Shown one piece after another: positions 16,621 to 25,719 of a DNA stretch of 64,000 nt. The DNA is from Candidatus Electrothrix communis (GTDB taxonomy: Bacteria > Desulfobacterota > Desulfobulbia > Desulfobulbales > Desulfobulbaceae), in assembly GCA_030644725.1 (NCBI GenBank), contig CP130629.1, forward strand, positions 1,776,795 to 1,840,794, in the 5' to 3' direction. The number at the start of each line of letters is the position of its first letter. Within the stretch, counting starts at the first letter, position 1. The notes under the pieces are model-generated. The model did not search any database. It saw nothing but the letters and a program-made list of their open reading frames with translations, and was not told the DNA's origin. Both the position numbers and the translations under genes were made by a program.

Positions 16621-17634
16621 TTATGCCTCTTCAAAACAGACCCGGTTCCGACCGCTCTGCTTGGCTGCATAGAGCTGCTTATCCGCCCGCCTGATATAGA
16701 TTTCCCGACTTTCTCCATAAGCGTATTCGGCAATACCGATGCTGACAGTGATCCGCCCGGCAGTGGAAAAAGTATGCTCGGCAATCCGTCTGCAGAGTCT
16801 GTCCGCGATCTCGAAAGCTGTACGAACAGGTGTTTTCGGCAGACAGGCCAGGAATTCCTCGCCGCCGTAGCGGATAACATAGTCCGAGTCCCTCAAACAA
16901 TACCGAATCAGGCGGACGGTTTCGATAAGCACCGCATCTCCGGCCTGATGACCGTAGGTATCGTTCACCTGTTTAAAGTGATCAATATCCAGCATAAGGA
17001 TGGACAGGGCATGCTTTTTTCGGTGGGCTGAATCCATTTCATAGCACATCACCTCTTCCAGCTTTCTTCGATTGAAGACACCGGTCAGATCGTCCGTGAT
17101 GGCGATCTGTTTGAGTTCCTCCTGGAGTTTGTACTTGGTATAATGATAGCTCTCCATAGTGATGACTATCTCCAGCATAATCATCTTGGTAATGGACTGG
17201 CAGGTTGCCGATTTATCCTCGGCATAGACATCAACCAATTTTTTTATTTCCTGAAGATAATTATTAAAAGCCCCGATATACCAGAGCGGAACAATATTCA
17301 ATGTGACATGAACATATCCGACATGAAGACGGGAGAGCATATATTCTTCATTATATTCACCGCTGAAGAGCTGGTCAAAGTAGGCCATTTGTTTGTCCTT
17401 CAGTCTTTGTACCGTTTCTTTATCCTTAAAATAGGCCCGAACATCGTCAAACGAAAGCAGATGCTGATAAAACGAGTCAAAGAGATCAACCGGGAGTTCC
17501 GGGATCGCCTCACGAAAGGCTTTGATCCTTCGGATATCTTCCGGGCCGATGTCGAGAAACGCCTTGCGTCGTTCGAAATCATCGGCAGTAATGTTGAGAT
17601 CCTCGGCAATCCGTTTTGCTGTGTGTCGATCCAT
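16621..17634 (-). CDS. Globin-coupled diguanylate cyclase
   Basis: A 337-residue two-domain signalling protein. Residues 1-165 are a globin-coupled sensor: RLHVGYVHV at 102-110 places a candidate proximal haem histidine at H109 (H104 less likely), followed by IVPLWYIGAF at 114-123. Residues 175-335 form a GGDEF domain with DDLTGVFNRRKL at 181-192 and an active GGEEF at 257-261. An RxxD product-inhibition site (R248-D251) stands exactly five residues before it. So the protein should sense O2 or NO through haem and make cyclic-di-GMP, as DosC/GReg-type proteins do. The gene converges with the TauE/SafE gene and is monocistronic. Confidence 0.9.
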   Translation of the reverse strand: MDRHTAKRIAEDLNITADDFERRKAFLDIGPEDIRRIKAFREAIPELPVDLFDSFYQHLLSFDDVRAYFKDKETVQRLKDKQMAYFDQLFSGEYNEEYMLSRLHVGYVHVTLNIVPLWYIGAFNNYLQEIKKLVDVYAEDKSATCQSITKMIMLEIVITMESYHYTKYKLQEELKQIAITDDLTGVFNRRKLEEVMCYEMDSAHRKKHALSILMLDIDHFKQVNDTYGHQAGDAVLIETVRLIRYCLRDSDYVIRYGGEEFLACLPKTPVRTAFEIADRLCRRIAEHTFSTAGRITVSIGIAEYAYGESREIYIRRADKQLYAAKQSGRNRVCFEEA

Positions 17635-17640
17635 AAGGTA

Positions 17641-17962
17641 TTTTTTACTTTTCTATATAACAACCATGACCTGCGGTCACAACAAAGTATGATAATGAAC
17701 AAGTGATCGGGACGAATCACCGATCATTTTCATATAAAATGCCTGTCGAAAAAAAAGGCGTGATGAATACAGATACTTATTCGGTATTTATTCGGCTCTC
17801 CTATTGTCGAAGAAGCACATGGCCTTGTCAAGAGAGAAAGGCGTTCGCAGTGCTAACGACGACAGGAAAAGCCCAACTTTTTTTGACAAAGACGCATCGT
17901 GGAGAGTATAATATAATCGTAAGGATAGAAAAGAAAAAGGCTGCCTTTACGGAGGTTGTTCC
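17641..17962. other. Divergent intergenic region
   Basis: No coding frame is convincing in this 320-bp gap between the leftward cyclase gene and the rightward thioredoxin/CcdA-like gene. It holds the strong promoter listed separately. Confidence 0.5.
17883..17912 (+). promoter_or_regulatory. Consensus sigma-70 promoter
   Basis: TTGACA at 17883-17888 and TATAAT at 17907-17912 are both perfect consensus boxes, 18 bp apart. They stand about 50 bp before the start of the thioredoxin/CcdA-like gene. Confidence 0.75.
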
Positions 17963-19189
17963 ATGAAAAAAACACCTTTTCTTTCGCTGCCGGTCTGGCT
18001 GCAGGAAATCTTCAGCGATCCGTTTAAAAAATATCTTGTCCTCTTCCTCTGCTGCCTCGGCATAGGGATCTCTCTTGCCGAGCAATACGCCTCCCGCCAT
18101 GCGGATTTCACGGATCATGAAATCGTCTTCTTTTTTCATCGCCAATGCCCCCACTGTCAGGAGCAAAAAAAATTCAACCCCTACCTGAAGGCCAAGTACC
18201 CGGAACTGCATTGGGCGGAATATGATACCGCGAACAGGGACCATGCCCGGCTCTTTGCCCGATATACCCGACAAAGGGACATGCAGCAGCAGTATATCGG
18301 TGTCCCGACAACCTTTATCGGCCCTTACGTCATTTCCGGCTTTGACAGCAAAGAAACAACCGGTGCCGCGCTTGAAAAGGCGATTCTGGCCTATCTGCAA
18401 AACGACCCTTCTCTGGTGGAGGAGGCAAATCTCAACTGGAAGGGAACACAGACTGTAGATCTGCCCATTCTGGGAGAAATCAAGTACACCGAGTATTCTC
18501 TTTTCTCCCTGGCCGTCGTTCTGGGGTTGGTGGACGGGTTCAATCCCTGCGCTATGTGGGTGCTGGTCTACCTGATCTCCATCGTCCTGACCTTAAAGAG
18601 CCGCAAAAAAATCTGGCTGCTGGTCGGCACCTTTGTCGGCGCGTCCGGGGCACTCTACTTCCTTTTTATGACCGCCTGGCTCAACGCCTTTCTTTTTCTG
18701 GGTTATCTCCGTATCCTGACCCTGATCATCGGCCTGATGGCCATAGGTTTCGGCACCTTGAACATCCGGGAATACCTACGGACCAAGGGAGAACTGGTCT
18801 GCACAATCGGGAATGCCGCATCCAAAAAAAAGACAATGAGCCGAATTGATCGGATCGCACAGGCTCGACTCAGCCTGTTCACGGTCTTCAACATCATTAT
18901 CCTGGCCTTTGTCATAAACTCCATTGAGTTCGCCTGCTCAGCCGCTCTGCCAGCTATTTATACCCATGCCCTTTCCCTGAAGGCATTGCCTGCGATTCAG
19001 TACTATGGCTACATCCTGCTCTATGACTTTTTCTTTATGCTGGATGATCTGATCATTTTCAGCCTTGCTGTTCTGGCGCTCAACACCGATCTCGGTCAAC
19101 GCTATGCAAAATACTGCAAGATCATCGGTGGCATTGTTCTGCTGGTCCTGGGATGCATGATGGTTTTTTTCCCTGATCTGCTCAGGTAA
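17963..19189 (+). CDS. Thioredoxin-like domain fused to CcdA/DsbD-like membrane protein
   Basis: This 408-residue protein has an N-terminal signal-anchor (residues 24-40), then a periplasmic thioredoxin-fold domain with the redox pair CPHC at 62-65 and a VPTTFIG cis-proline loop near 115. A membrane domain of about six helices follows from residue 175. That domain carries paired cysteines in NPCAMW and EFACSAALP, the arrangement of DsbD/CcdA electron-carrying cores. It should pass reducing power from the cytoplasm through the membrane cysteines to the attached CPHC domain, in reverse domain order to DsbD. A consensus promoter and GGAGG ribosome-binding site precede it. Confidence 0.82.
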   Translation: MKKTPFLSLPVWLQEIFSDPFKKYLVLFLCCLGIGISLAEQYASRHADFTDHEIVFFFHRQCPHCQEQKKFNPYLKAKYPELHWAEYDTANRDHARLFARYTRQRDMQQQYIGVPTTFIGPYVISGFDSKETTGAALEKAILAYLQNDPSLVEEANLNWKGTQTVDLPILGEIKYTEYSLFSLAVVLGLVDGFNPCAMWVLVYLISIVLTLKSRKKIWLLVGTFVGASGALYFLFMTAWLNAFLFLGYLRILTLIIGLMAIGFGTLNIREYLRTKGELVCTIGNAASKKKTMSRIDRIAQARLSLFTVFNIIILAFVINSIEFACSAALPAIYTHALSLKALPAIQYYGYILLYDFFFMLDDLIIFSLAVLALNTDLGQRYAKYCKIIGGIVLLVLGCMMVFFPDLLR

Positions 19190-19207
19190 TAAACGATATC
19201 TTTTTCC

Positions 19208-19311
19208 TGGTTCCCAAGCTCCGGCTTGGGAACCCTTATCCCTGAAGCTCTGCTTCCCTGTATGAAGCGGAGCTTCACGGGATGAGTCCCCAAACAGAGC
19301 TTGGGGACCAG
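19208..19311. repeat. Dispersed hairpin repeat, copy 1
   Basis: The ~104-bp block consists of nested palindromes: GTTCCCAAGCTCCGGCTTGG at the left, AAGCGGAGCTTC in the middle, and CCCCAAACAGAGCTTGGGGA at the right. A second, related copy lies at 61873-61978 near hcp. Short palindromic blocks with these AAGCTCCGGCTT cores resemble multi-copy intergenic repeats of several environmental lineages. Confidence 0.75.
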
Positions 19312-19317
19312 CGGAAT

Positions 19318-19492
19318 CTCCAGATATAAAAAAATTTCCTTCAGCCGAAGCAAGGCGGTGCTTATTGCCGGTGCTGTCGGCCTGACAGGCGGGCTCGTCG
19401 GCCACCGAGTCCTGACCTCGTTACGGCTTCTGCTCGCCTGCTGCATTGCCCTGGCAGCCCTACGGATCGGCTTTTCCGCTGCGGGATTCTAA
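19318..19492 (+). pseudogene. Deletion copy of the TauE/SafE gene
   Basis: This 175-bp fragment matches the upstream TauE/SafE gene closely at the nucleotide level in two blocks. One corresponds to roughly residues 134-158 (FSRSKA-LIAGAVGLTGGLVG) and the other to the last ~25 residues (SLRLLLACCIALAALRIGFS). About 75 codons between them are missing. It has no ribosome-binding site and begins right after a dispersed repeat. It looks like a duplication followed by internal deletion, probably linked to the repeat. Confidence 0.85.
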
Positions 19493-19849
19493 TCAGCGAT
19501 CTATCATGCGAAACCTGGTTTCAATCGCCTCGACCTGATCAAGCATAATCAGGGCATCAAAATAACTTTTACCCTCCAACTGTTCCAAATGCAGCAGATC
19601 CTCCCCAACATCTTTGACAGTGCCAGTAACGGACTTCCCTGAAACAAGAAAAACAGAAATACTCTTACCTATAAAGGTCTTAAGGTTATCTTTAAACCGA
19701 ACTTTCACATTATAACTTGCCCCCTTCACCGGTACAACCTTACTCTTTGCCACAGCCTTCTGGGGCAGCACAAACAATGCCGCAGCGAGCAGAAGCCCTA
19801 CTGCCGCTATCCCTGTTGATCCTGCACCGATTATACTTCTTGTCCTCAT
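19493..19849 (-). CDS. Exported protein with a small SH3/Sm-like beta domain
   Basis: A 118-residue protein with a signal peptide (R3-R5, hydrophobic 11-29, VAKS cleavage site near 34). The mature part has four or five short beta strands: KGASYNVKVRFKD, GKSISVFLVSGKSVTGTVKD, DLLHLEQLEG and ALIMLDQVEAIETRF. The G-K-x-V-x-G-x-V pattern is that of Sm-fold or SH3-like modules, but export argues against RNA binding. The ATG at 19847-19849 has a GGAG ribosome-binding site. No known family is claimed. It is a single gene, converging with the TauE/SafE remnant. Confidence 0.7.
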   Translation of the reverse strand: MRTRSIIGAGSTGIAAVGLLLAAALFVLPQKAVAKSKVVPVKGASYNVKVRFKDNLKTFIGKSISVFLVSGKSVTGTVKDVGEDLLHLEQLEGKSYFDALIMLDQVEAIETRFRMIDR

Positions 19850-19918
19850 TATATTCTCCTTTATGATGTGTTGCGTTATCTTCTCACGAAACGTATCTCT
19901 TACGGCATAGGGAAACCA

Positions 19919-21001
19919 TCAAACCTGAACAATAACCCCATCCTCTGAAGTGACGAGATAAACTGTCAGTGGCAGACCAGAGCACTCCCCCGCGTATTGC
20001 TGTGCCTTGCAACAGACAGCCCGGACCAGACCATCCTCACCCTCTTTCTGTAAACGCTGCAAAATTTCCCGGGCCGTATTCGCATTGGTCATGCAAGCAA
20101 CACTCTCCTGATCCAGTCCCAACTCCCCCAACAGACCGGCGGCCTGCTCCATTTCCAAAGCCCCGTTGCGAACATGGGTCTGCGGGATACAGAGGGCGCA
20201 TTTCAGGATCTTGGCCCACATGCCGGCCAGATGTATCCTGCTGAACCCATGCCTGCTTGCAGCCTTCAGGGCGTATTCTAAATAATCACCCATCATCACC
20301 TGAGCTTCCTCTGGGAGGAGAAGAAGCTTTTGCACTGCGACCTCTGAGGTACGACCTGTGGAAAGGATGACCTGATTCAGCCCGGCAGCCCGAGCCACCT
20401 TCATAGAGGCATCAATGGTGTCGGTCCAGGCCTTGGCCGAGATCGGTCGGACAATCCCGGTGGTCCCTAGGATGGAAAGACCTCCGAGAATCCCCAAGCG
20501 TCGATTCAGGGTTTTTTCTGCCAGTTCTTCACCGTTGCACACAGAGATCGTAACAACAAGACGCACCGGTTCAACCGAGGGATCTATCACTTCGGTTATT
20601 GCTTCGGCCACTGCCTCCCGGATCATCTGCCGGGGCACGGGATTAATGGCTGGCTCCCCCACTGGAATGGACAAGCCCGGCTTGGTCACCGTTCCTACGC
20701 CGAAACCGGCTTTAATTTCTACGGAGCCCTCGCCCTCCCCTGCTGTATTCCTGCTGATAACGGCAATGATCTCGGCCCCGTTGGTCACATCTGGATCGTC
20801 TCCGGCATCCTTGATCACCGAGGCCCTTGCCGTCTCGCCCTCAAGGCCACAGGAGTGCAGGAGGAAACTATGGCGTTCGTCTCCTGGAAAAGGAATTTCA
20901 ACGCGGTCAGGACATTGCCCTCTCAGTAAAACAAGGGTTGCAGCTTTAGCCGCCACAGCAGCACAGGCACCGGTGGTATAGCCGGATCGGAGTTTACTCA
21001 T
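19919..21001 (-). CDS. cbiD: Cobalt-precorrin-5B C1-methyltransferase
   Basis: CbiD methylates C1 of the corrin ring during ring contraction in anaerobic cobalamin synthesis. The start is set at ATG 20999-21001 because the family signature RSGYTTGACAAVAAKA begins at residue 5. Longer in-frame extension has no ribosome-binding site and low coding character. GGLSILGTTGIVRP, ILSTGRTSEVAVQ and LAGMWAKILKCALCIPQTHV are conserved blocks toward the C-terminus. At 360 residues the length is normal. No other cobalamin genes flank it, and no B12 riboswitch was recognised upstream, where the IS91-type element now lies. Confidence 0.92.
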   Translation of the reverse strand: MSKLRSGYTTGACAAVAAKAATLVLLRGQCPDRVEIPFPGDERHSFLLHSCGLEGETARASVIKDAGDDPDVTNGAEIIAVISRNTAGEGEGSVEIKAGFGVGTVTKPGLSIPVGEPAINPVPRQMIREAVAEAITEVIDPSVEPVRLVVTISVCNGEELAEKTLNRRLGILGGLSILGTTGIVRPISAKAWTDTIDASMKVARAAGLNQVILSTGRTSEVAVQKLLLLPEEAQVMMGDYLEYALKAASRHGFSRIHLAGMWAKILKCALCIPQTHVRNGALEMEQAAGLLGELGLDQESVACMTNANTAREILQRLQKEGEDGLVRAVCCKAQQYAGECSGLPLTVYLVTSEDGVIVQV

Positions 21002-21230
21002 TTTTTTCGTTCGTATTTTCGAAGGGCCTTGCTGAATGCCGAGACTGTATCCTAGCCGAGGCAGCTGATGAAGACGGTGATCTCTCCACTGCCCCCGAGC
21101 AGCGAGCGGTTGCAGCATTGACGATGGCATCGACACGGAGGGTTGTTGGACGAAGCCGCTACGCGGCAGACAAACCCCGTACATCCACCTCTGCGGTGAA
21201 TATCTTGTAGCAGCCTATATCTTTTGCAAT

Positions 21231-21272
21231 AATAGTATAACGGCAATGCAAGTGCACTGCCATTATCCTATT
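21231..21272. repeat. Imperfect palindrome before the recombinase gene
   Basis: AATAGTATAACGGCA and the reverse complement of CTGCCATTATCCTATT pair over about 13 of 15 positions around a central ATGCAAGTGCA. It ends 20 bp before the recombinase ATG and could be an operator or part of the element's left end. Confidence 0.45.
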
Positions 21273-21292
21273 ATTACACAGAGGAGGTTACA

Positions 21293-22200
21293 ATGAACTG
21301 CACGATGCCAAGCGATCCACACTTCAATCTGCTTTATCAAAAACATATCAAACATCTGAAACTTAACGGCTTACAACCAAAGACCATTGATGCCTATTCA
21401 CGGTCGATCAGGCGAATCGGCAATTATTTCGAGTGTCAAATCGACAATCTCACATCCGACCAGCTCCTTGATTACTTTAACGAACTTTTGGATTGTCGCT
21501 CATGGAGCGCAGTCAAGCTCGACCTGTATGGGCTGAAGTTCTTTTATTCCAGGGTGCTGAACAGAACCTGGGAGGATATCCCCTGATCAAACCGCCCAAG
21601 GTTTCAAGGATTCCAGATATTCTCACGGTCGAGCAGCTCCATCAACTGGTTGCCGCCACCGGCAAACTGAGCTACAAGGTCTTTTTTCACAGCCTACTCA
21701 CTGGGGCTGCGCCTCGGCGAGGGCATTGCCCTGAAAACAAGCGACATTGACGCCAGCAATATGCGGGTCCACATTCGCGACGCCAAAGGCAACAAGGACA
21801 GGCTGGTTCCTTTGCCTGAAAAAACCCTTCAGATTCTAAGAAATTTCTGGTCCGTTCACCAGCACCCCAAATTCCTCTTTCCAAACAGGAAACGGGGACT
21901 GAAAAACGTCCACTTGGTTGAAACGCCTTTAAATCGAGGAGGTATTCAAGCTGCCATGAAGGCTGTGGTTGGACAGCTCAACATAAAAAAATCTCATGCC
22001 ATTCCCTGCGCCACAGTTATGCCACCCATATGTTGGAAGCCGGGGTTGACCTTGTTGAACTCCAACAGATACTCGGTCATGTCAGCATCCTGACCACATC
22101 CCGATATACCCATCTTACCGCTGTCACCAACAGCAACGCCCGTCAGGCCGTCAACTCCCTGACCGATACCTTTGATATCACTTGGGAGGGCGTCAAATGA
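21293..22200 (+). pseudogene. Tyrosine recombinase of IS91-type element, frameshifted
   Basis: The start ATG 21293 has GAGGAGG upstream. The first 97 residues are a SAM-like core-binding domain (LQPKTIDAYSRSIRRIGNYF). Three frame changes follow (near 21580, 21685 and 22015). Across them the catalytic domain can be read: GLRLGEGIAL with the first arginine, [13 protein letters not shown] with the H-x-x-R box, LGHVSILTT, and a tyrosine in SRYTHL. All five catalytic elements are present but in different frames, so the gene is dead as it stands. It ends with TGA overlapping the transposase ATG. Confidence 0.85.
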
Positions 22201-23284
22201 TTTTGCTCTCCACGATTATTAATCGATTCAAGGAACAGTTTTTAGCGCAATATCAGGCTTTCGTTCTGCCCAGCCACAAAAAAGCGCTGTGGGCCATGGC
22301 CAAGTGCAGGACGGAACACAGCCTGCAGATGCTTGCGCGGTGTGCGAACCATGAATGCGGAACAGAAATCTATATTCCTCATTCCTGCGGCCATAGAAAC
22401 TGTCCGCACTGTCAGAACCATGAAAGCAGCAACTGGATCGAAAAGCAACTGAACAAGCGGCTGCCGGCTCCCTATTTTCTGGTTACCTTTACCCTGCCTG
22501 CTCAACTCAGGGATCTTGCCTGGAGAAATCAGAAAATCGTTTATTCACAGATGTTCGCTTCGGTCAAAGAGACTCTGAAAACCTTTACTGCAAATGACAA
22601 AAAACTCGGCGGAGAAGCGGGATTTACCGCTATCCTCCATACCCATGCAAGAAATCTTGATCATCACCCCCACATCCATGTGGTCATGCCCGGAGCAAGC
22701 ATCAACAAAAAACAGGGTTGTGGCATAAAAAGGGGGCTGAATACCTCTTTAACCACAAGGCCTTGGCAAAGGTTTTTCGGGCAAAGATGCTTACGGCCAT
22801 AGTTGAGCAAGGCCTGAAACTGCCAAAGGATTGCCCGGAAAAGTGGGTTGTCGACTGCAAGAGCGTCGGCAACGGAGACAAGGCGATCATCTATCTCGGC
22901 AAATATCTCTACCGGGGCGTAATTCAGGAAAAGGATATCCTGAAGTGCGAAAACGGCATGGTTACCTTCAGGTATCTTCACGCCAAAACCGGCAAATACA
23001 GGTCCAGGGAGGTGACCGGAGAAGAATTCCTCTCTCTGCTCATGCTGCACGTCTTGCCCAAAGGGTTTCGCAGGGCACGCTGTTACGGTTTTCTGCATCC
23101 GTGCAGCAAAAAGCTCATCCGATTTCTCCAACTGGTGCTTAGGGTCAACCCGTTTACATTATTCAGTGCTGAGCAACCCAAAAAAGCTGCTATCATCTGC
23201 CCGAACTGCGGGGCGGAAATGAAAATCATTCGGACTAGGGTGAGGAAGCCGCCTCCTCTCCGGCCAGCTGTTTGCATCGCATAA
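22197..23284 (+). pseudogene. IS91-family HUH/Y2 transposase, frameshifted
   Basis: The frame opens at ATG 22197 (ATGA overlap with the recombinase stop). A zinc-binding region CGHRNCPHCQN is followed by YFLVTFTLP, then the HUH metal site in HHPHIHVVMP near residue 165. One base is missing at an A6 run near 22708-22713. In the next frame the protein continues GLWHKKGAEYLF and reaches the Y-x-x-x-Y pair in AIIYLGKYLYRG, then the C-terminal CPNCGAEM zinc pair. Adding one A restores a protein of about 360 residues with every catalytic motif. Confidence 0.85.
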
Positions 23285-23622
23285 AAATGGAGGTGTGCAT
23301 GGTTATGTAACCCTGAAGCGACATCGCCAGCTTTCGAAAAAACCGGTTCAACCGGCGCTGGATACCTGTACTTAAAAAATACTATTTTTCACCGACTACA
23401 GCTTTATGCATAGGGAAAATCAATTTCAAAGATCAAATTCTCGGTTCCAAAACAGCCTTCCGGTCCATCTGTCTGACTAGGCAGCCTTCAGCCAAAAAAG
23501 ATGTTTTCTATATAATGCCGGGCTTGTCCAACAAACGGTTCAGATTGTGGCTCGCTGCGCTCGCACAATCTAACCTTATTCGTTATATTTGCGTTGATTG
23601 CTTTAATCATGATGGTGCCATT
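23285..23622. other. Right end of IS91-type element and spacer
   Basis: Non-coding. It holds the candidate element end at 23526-23534 and the 8-bp-stem hairpin at 23542-23571. That hairpin could also serve as a weak terminator for the leftward GGDEF-EAL gene, though no T-run follows. Confidence 0.45.
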
Positions 23623-25719
23623 TCATTTGTTAACGTCGCTTAAGGCAAGCAGCTCAGCAACCCCCTCCGGTGGCAGCGGTCTGCTAAAATAATACCCCTG
23701 CACCTCTTCACATCCCATCTTCTTAAGAAGCTCCAACTGTCCCCTGGTCTCAACTCCTTCAGCAACGACCTTCAGGTTCAGGCTCTCCGCCATTGACAGA
23801 ATAGAAGCAACAATGGCCGCATCATTGACATCCCGGACGATATCAGCGATGAAGGCCTGATCAATCTTCAAGGTATTGACCGGAAACTTTTTCAAATAGG
23901 CAAGCGAAGAGTAACCAGTGCCGAAATCATCAATCGCTATCCGCACCCCAAGATCCCTGATATCTTGGAGCAACTTCGCGGCTGCATCAGGATTCTCCAT
24001 AAGAACACTTTCCGTGATCTCCAGCTCCAAGGCCTCCGGCTTCATTCCGTTCTCAGCAAGGGTTTCAATAACAAGCCGCAACAACTCTTTATCCTGAAAC
24101 TGCTTTGAAGAGAGATTAGCCGCCACAGACAAAGCCCCCACCCCCTGGTCCTGCCAGACCTTGACCTGACGGCAGGCTTCCCTGAGTCCCCACTCTCCAA
24201 GAGCAAGAATGAGGCTGCTTTCTTCAGCAACCGGAATAAATTCAGCCGGAGAGATAATTCCCTTTTTCGGGTGCCGCCAGCGCATGAGTGCTTCCACTCC
24301 GGTCATTCTTCCCGTCGTCAATGCATATTTAGGCTGGTAATACAGGATAAATTCTTCATATTCTAAGGCATGGCGTAATTCTCTTTCCACCGTAACCCGG
24401 TGCATCAAATTCTCATTCATCTGCGCCCGAAAATACTGATAATTTCCCTGCCCTCTCTTTTGCGCAAAATTCATCGCAATATCCGCATTCCTGACCAAAC
24501 ATTCCGCATCTCGGCCATCTTCTGGATAGACACTGATACCTATACAGGCATCTACAAAAACCTCCTCACCTACAATATGAAAGGGCTGTTGCAAGACATG
24601 CAGTAAATGGCGAGCCAGGTGACCCACACAATCCTTCAGCTTCACTTCGGAAAGAAGAACCATGAATTCATCACCGCATAACCTGGATACAGTATCGGTT
24701 CCCCGCACACAGCTTCGAATTCTTTTAGAAACCTGTATCAGCAGATCGTCACCGGCCTTATAACCGAGGGTGTCATTGATATCCTTAAATCGATTCAGAT
24801 CAATACAGAGAAGAACCAAAGGTTCATCATGAAACTGGCTATTCAGCAGGGCTTGGGCAAGAAGTTCCTCAAAAAGAGTACGGTTAGGCAGGTTTGTGAG
24901 AGGATCGTAAAAAAGCAGGTTTTTCAGCTGCTTCTCCACCTTTCTCTTCTCTGTTATATCAGCAAAAATACCGACATAATTTATCGTCTCACCCGTATCG
25001 TCATATATTGCATTGATGATCAGCCATTTCTGATACACCTCACCGTTCTTGCGCCGATCCCAGATTTCTCCCGACCATTTTCCCGTCTCCAGTAAGTCCT
25101 TCCACATAACCTCATAAAAGGTCTGATCATGGTGGCCGGACTTACAGACCCTTGGATTCTCCCCAACTATTTCCCTGCGCTCATAGCCTGTAATCCGGGT
25201 ATAGGCCCTGTTGACATCCACAATCGAAGCATCAACATCTGTAATAACAACGGCTTCTCCGGTATTTTCCAATATTTTCTGATCTAATCGCAGCTGATAT
25301 TCCAACTCTTTTTGATCAGTAATATCGGTTTCAATATAACCAAACCCACAGCCTCTCTGTCCGCAGGAGGTCAAGGGAACACGAGATGAAGCCAACACCC
25401 TTTTCTCATTGTTTATACAGGTCAGATTCTTCCGGTTTTTTTTCACTTCATCCCGGCAGGAACGCAGTAAAAAAAAGCTACATAACAGGTAGGCAAAAAA
25501 GAGCAGCAGATGCTGAAACAACCAGAGAAGATGCCATTGAGAGAAAAAAAGCGAGAGGAGAGAGACCAGGGCAAAAAGGAAAATCCCGGTTGCCGGAAGC
25601 CGGTTCAGCCCAGGAGCACCCCCTTGACGAGTACAGAGAAAAATCAGCCATGCAACGAGAAAACAGATACCACCAACAGCGGTAAAAAATTGGGTGATTG
25701 CGTGCAGACTGCTGCTCAT
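23623..25719 (-). CDS. Membrane PAS-GGDEF-EAL protein (likely c-di-GMP phosphodiesterase)
   Basis: A 698-residue protein with two N-terminal hydrophobic hairpins (about 8-30 and 40-85), a partial PAC-like segment, a full PAS domain (about 140-265), a GGDEF domain (280-430) and an EAL domain (440-690). The cyclase signature reads RLCGDEF, with the first glycine replaced by cysteine, so synthesis is doubtful. The EAL site looks complete: EALMRW, ELEITESVLMEN, IAIDDFGTGYSSLAYLKKF, TLKIDQAFI and VVAEGVET. The likely role is sensory c-di-GMP breakdown. Its ATG (25717-25719) overlaps the selB stop codon as ATGA, so the two are translationally coupled. Confidence 0.9.
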   Translation of the reverse strand: MSSSLHAITQFFTAVGGICFLVAWLIFLCTRQGGAPGLNRLPATGIFLFALVSLLSLFFSQWHLLWLFQHLLLFFAYLLCSFFLLRSCRDEVKKNRKNLTCINNEKRVLASSRVPLTSCGQRGCGFGYIETDITDQKELEYQLRLDQKILENTGEAVVITDVDASIVDVNRAYTRITGYERREIVGENPRVCKSGHHDQTFYEVMWKDLLETGKWSGEIWDRRKNGEVYQKWLIINAIYDDTGETINYVGIFADITEKRKVEKQLKNLLFYDPLTNLPNRTLFEELLAQALLNSQFHDEPLVLLCIDLNRFKDINDTLGYKAGDDLLIQVSKRIRSCVRGTDTVSRLCGDEFMVLLSEVKLKDCVGHLARHLLHVLQQPFHIVGEEVFVDACIGISVYPEDGRDAECLVRNADIAMNFAQKRGQGNYQYFRAQMNENLMHRVTVERELRHALEYEEFILYYQPKYALTTGRMTGVEALMRWRHPKKGIISPAEFIPVAEESSLILALGEWGLREACRQVKVWQDQGVGALSVAANLSSKQFQDKELLRLVIETLAENGMKPEALELEITESVLMENPDAAAKLLQDIRDLGVRIAIDDFGTGYSSLAYLKKFPVNTLKIDQAFIADIVRDVNDAAIVASILSMAESLNLKVVAEGVETRGQLELLKKMGCEEVQGYYFSRPLPPEGVAELLALSDVNK

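Larger units (their letters stand above)
21143..23571 (+). mobile_element. IS91-type element with tyrosine recombinase and HUH transposase (defective)
   Basis: Two overlapping genes, a phage-integrase-type recombinase and a Y2/HUH transposase, form one unit with ATGA overlap. This is an arrangement seen in some IS91-family elements. Candidate ends are TTGTTGGAC at 21143-21151 and its complement GTCCAACAA at 23526-23534. A hairpin (AGATTGTG / CACAATCT, 23542-23571) lies beside the right end, as expected for a rolling-circle terminus. Another imperfect palindrome (21231-21272) precedes the first gene. The exact boundaries are uncertain. Confidence 0.6.

Noticed and set aside
21002-21184. 61-residue N-terminal extension of CbiD
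   Set aside because: No family member has it, no ribosome-binding site is present, and the stretch includes a probable IS terminus.
21002-21292. Cobalamin riboswitch upstream of cbiD
   Set aside because: No B12-box sequence is visible, and the region is better explained as the left end of the IS91-type element.
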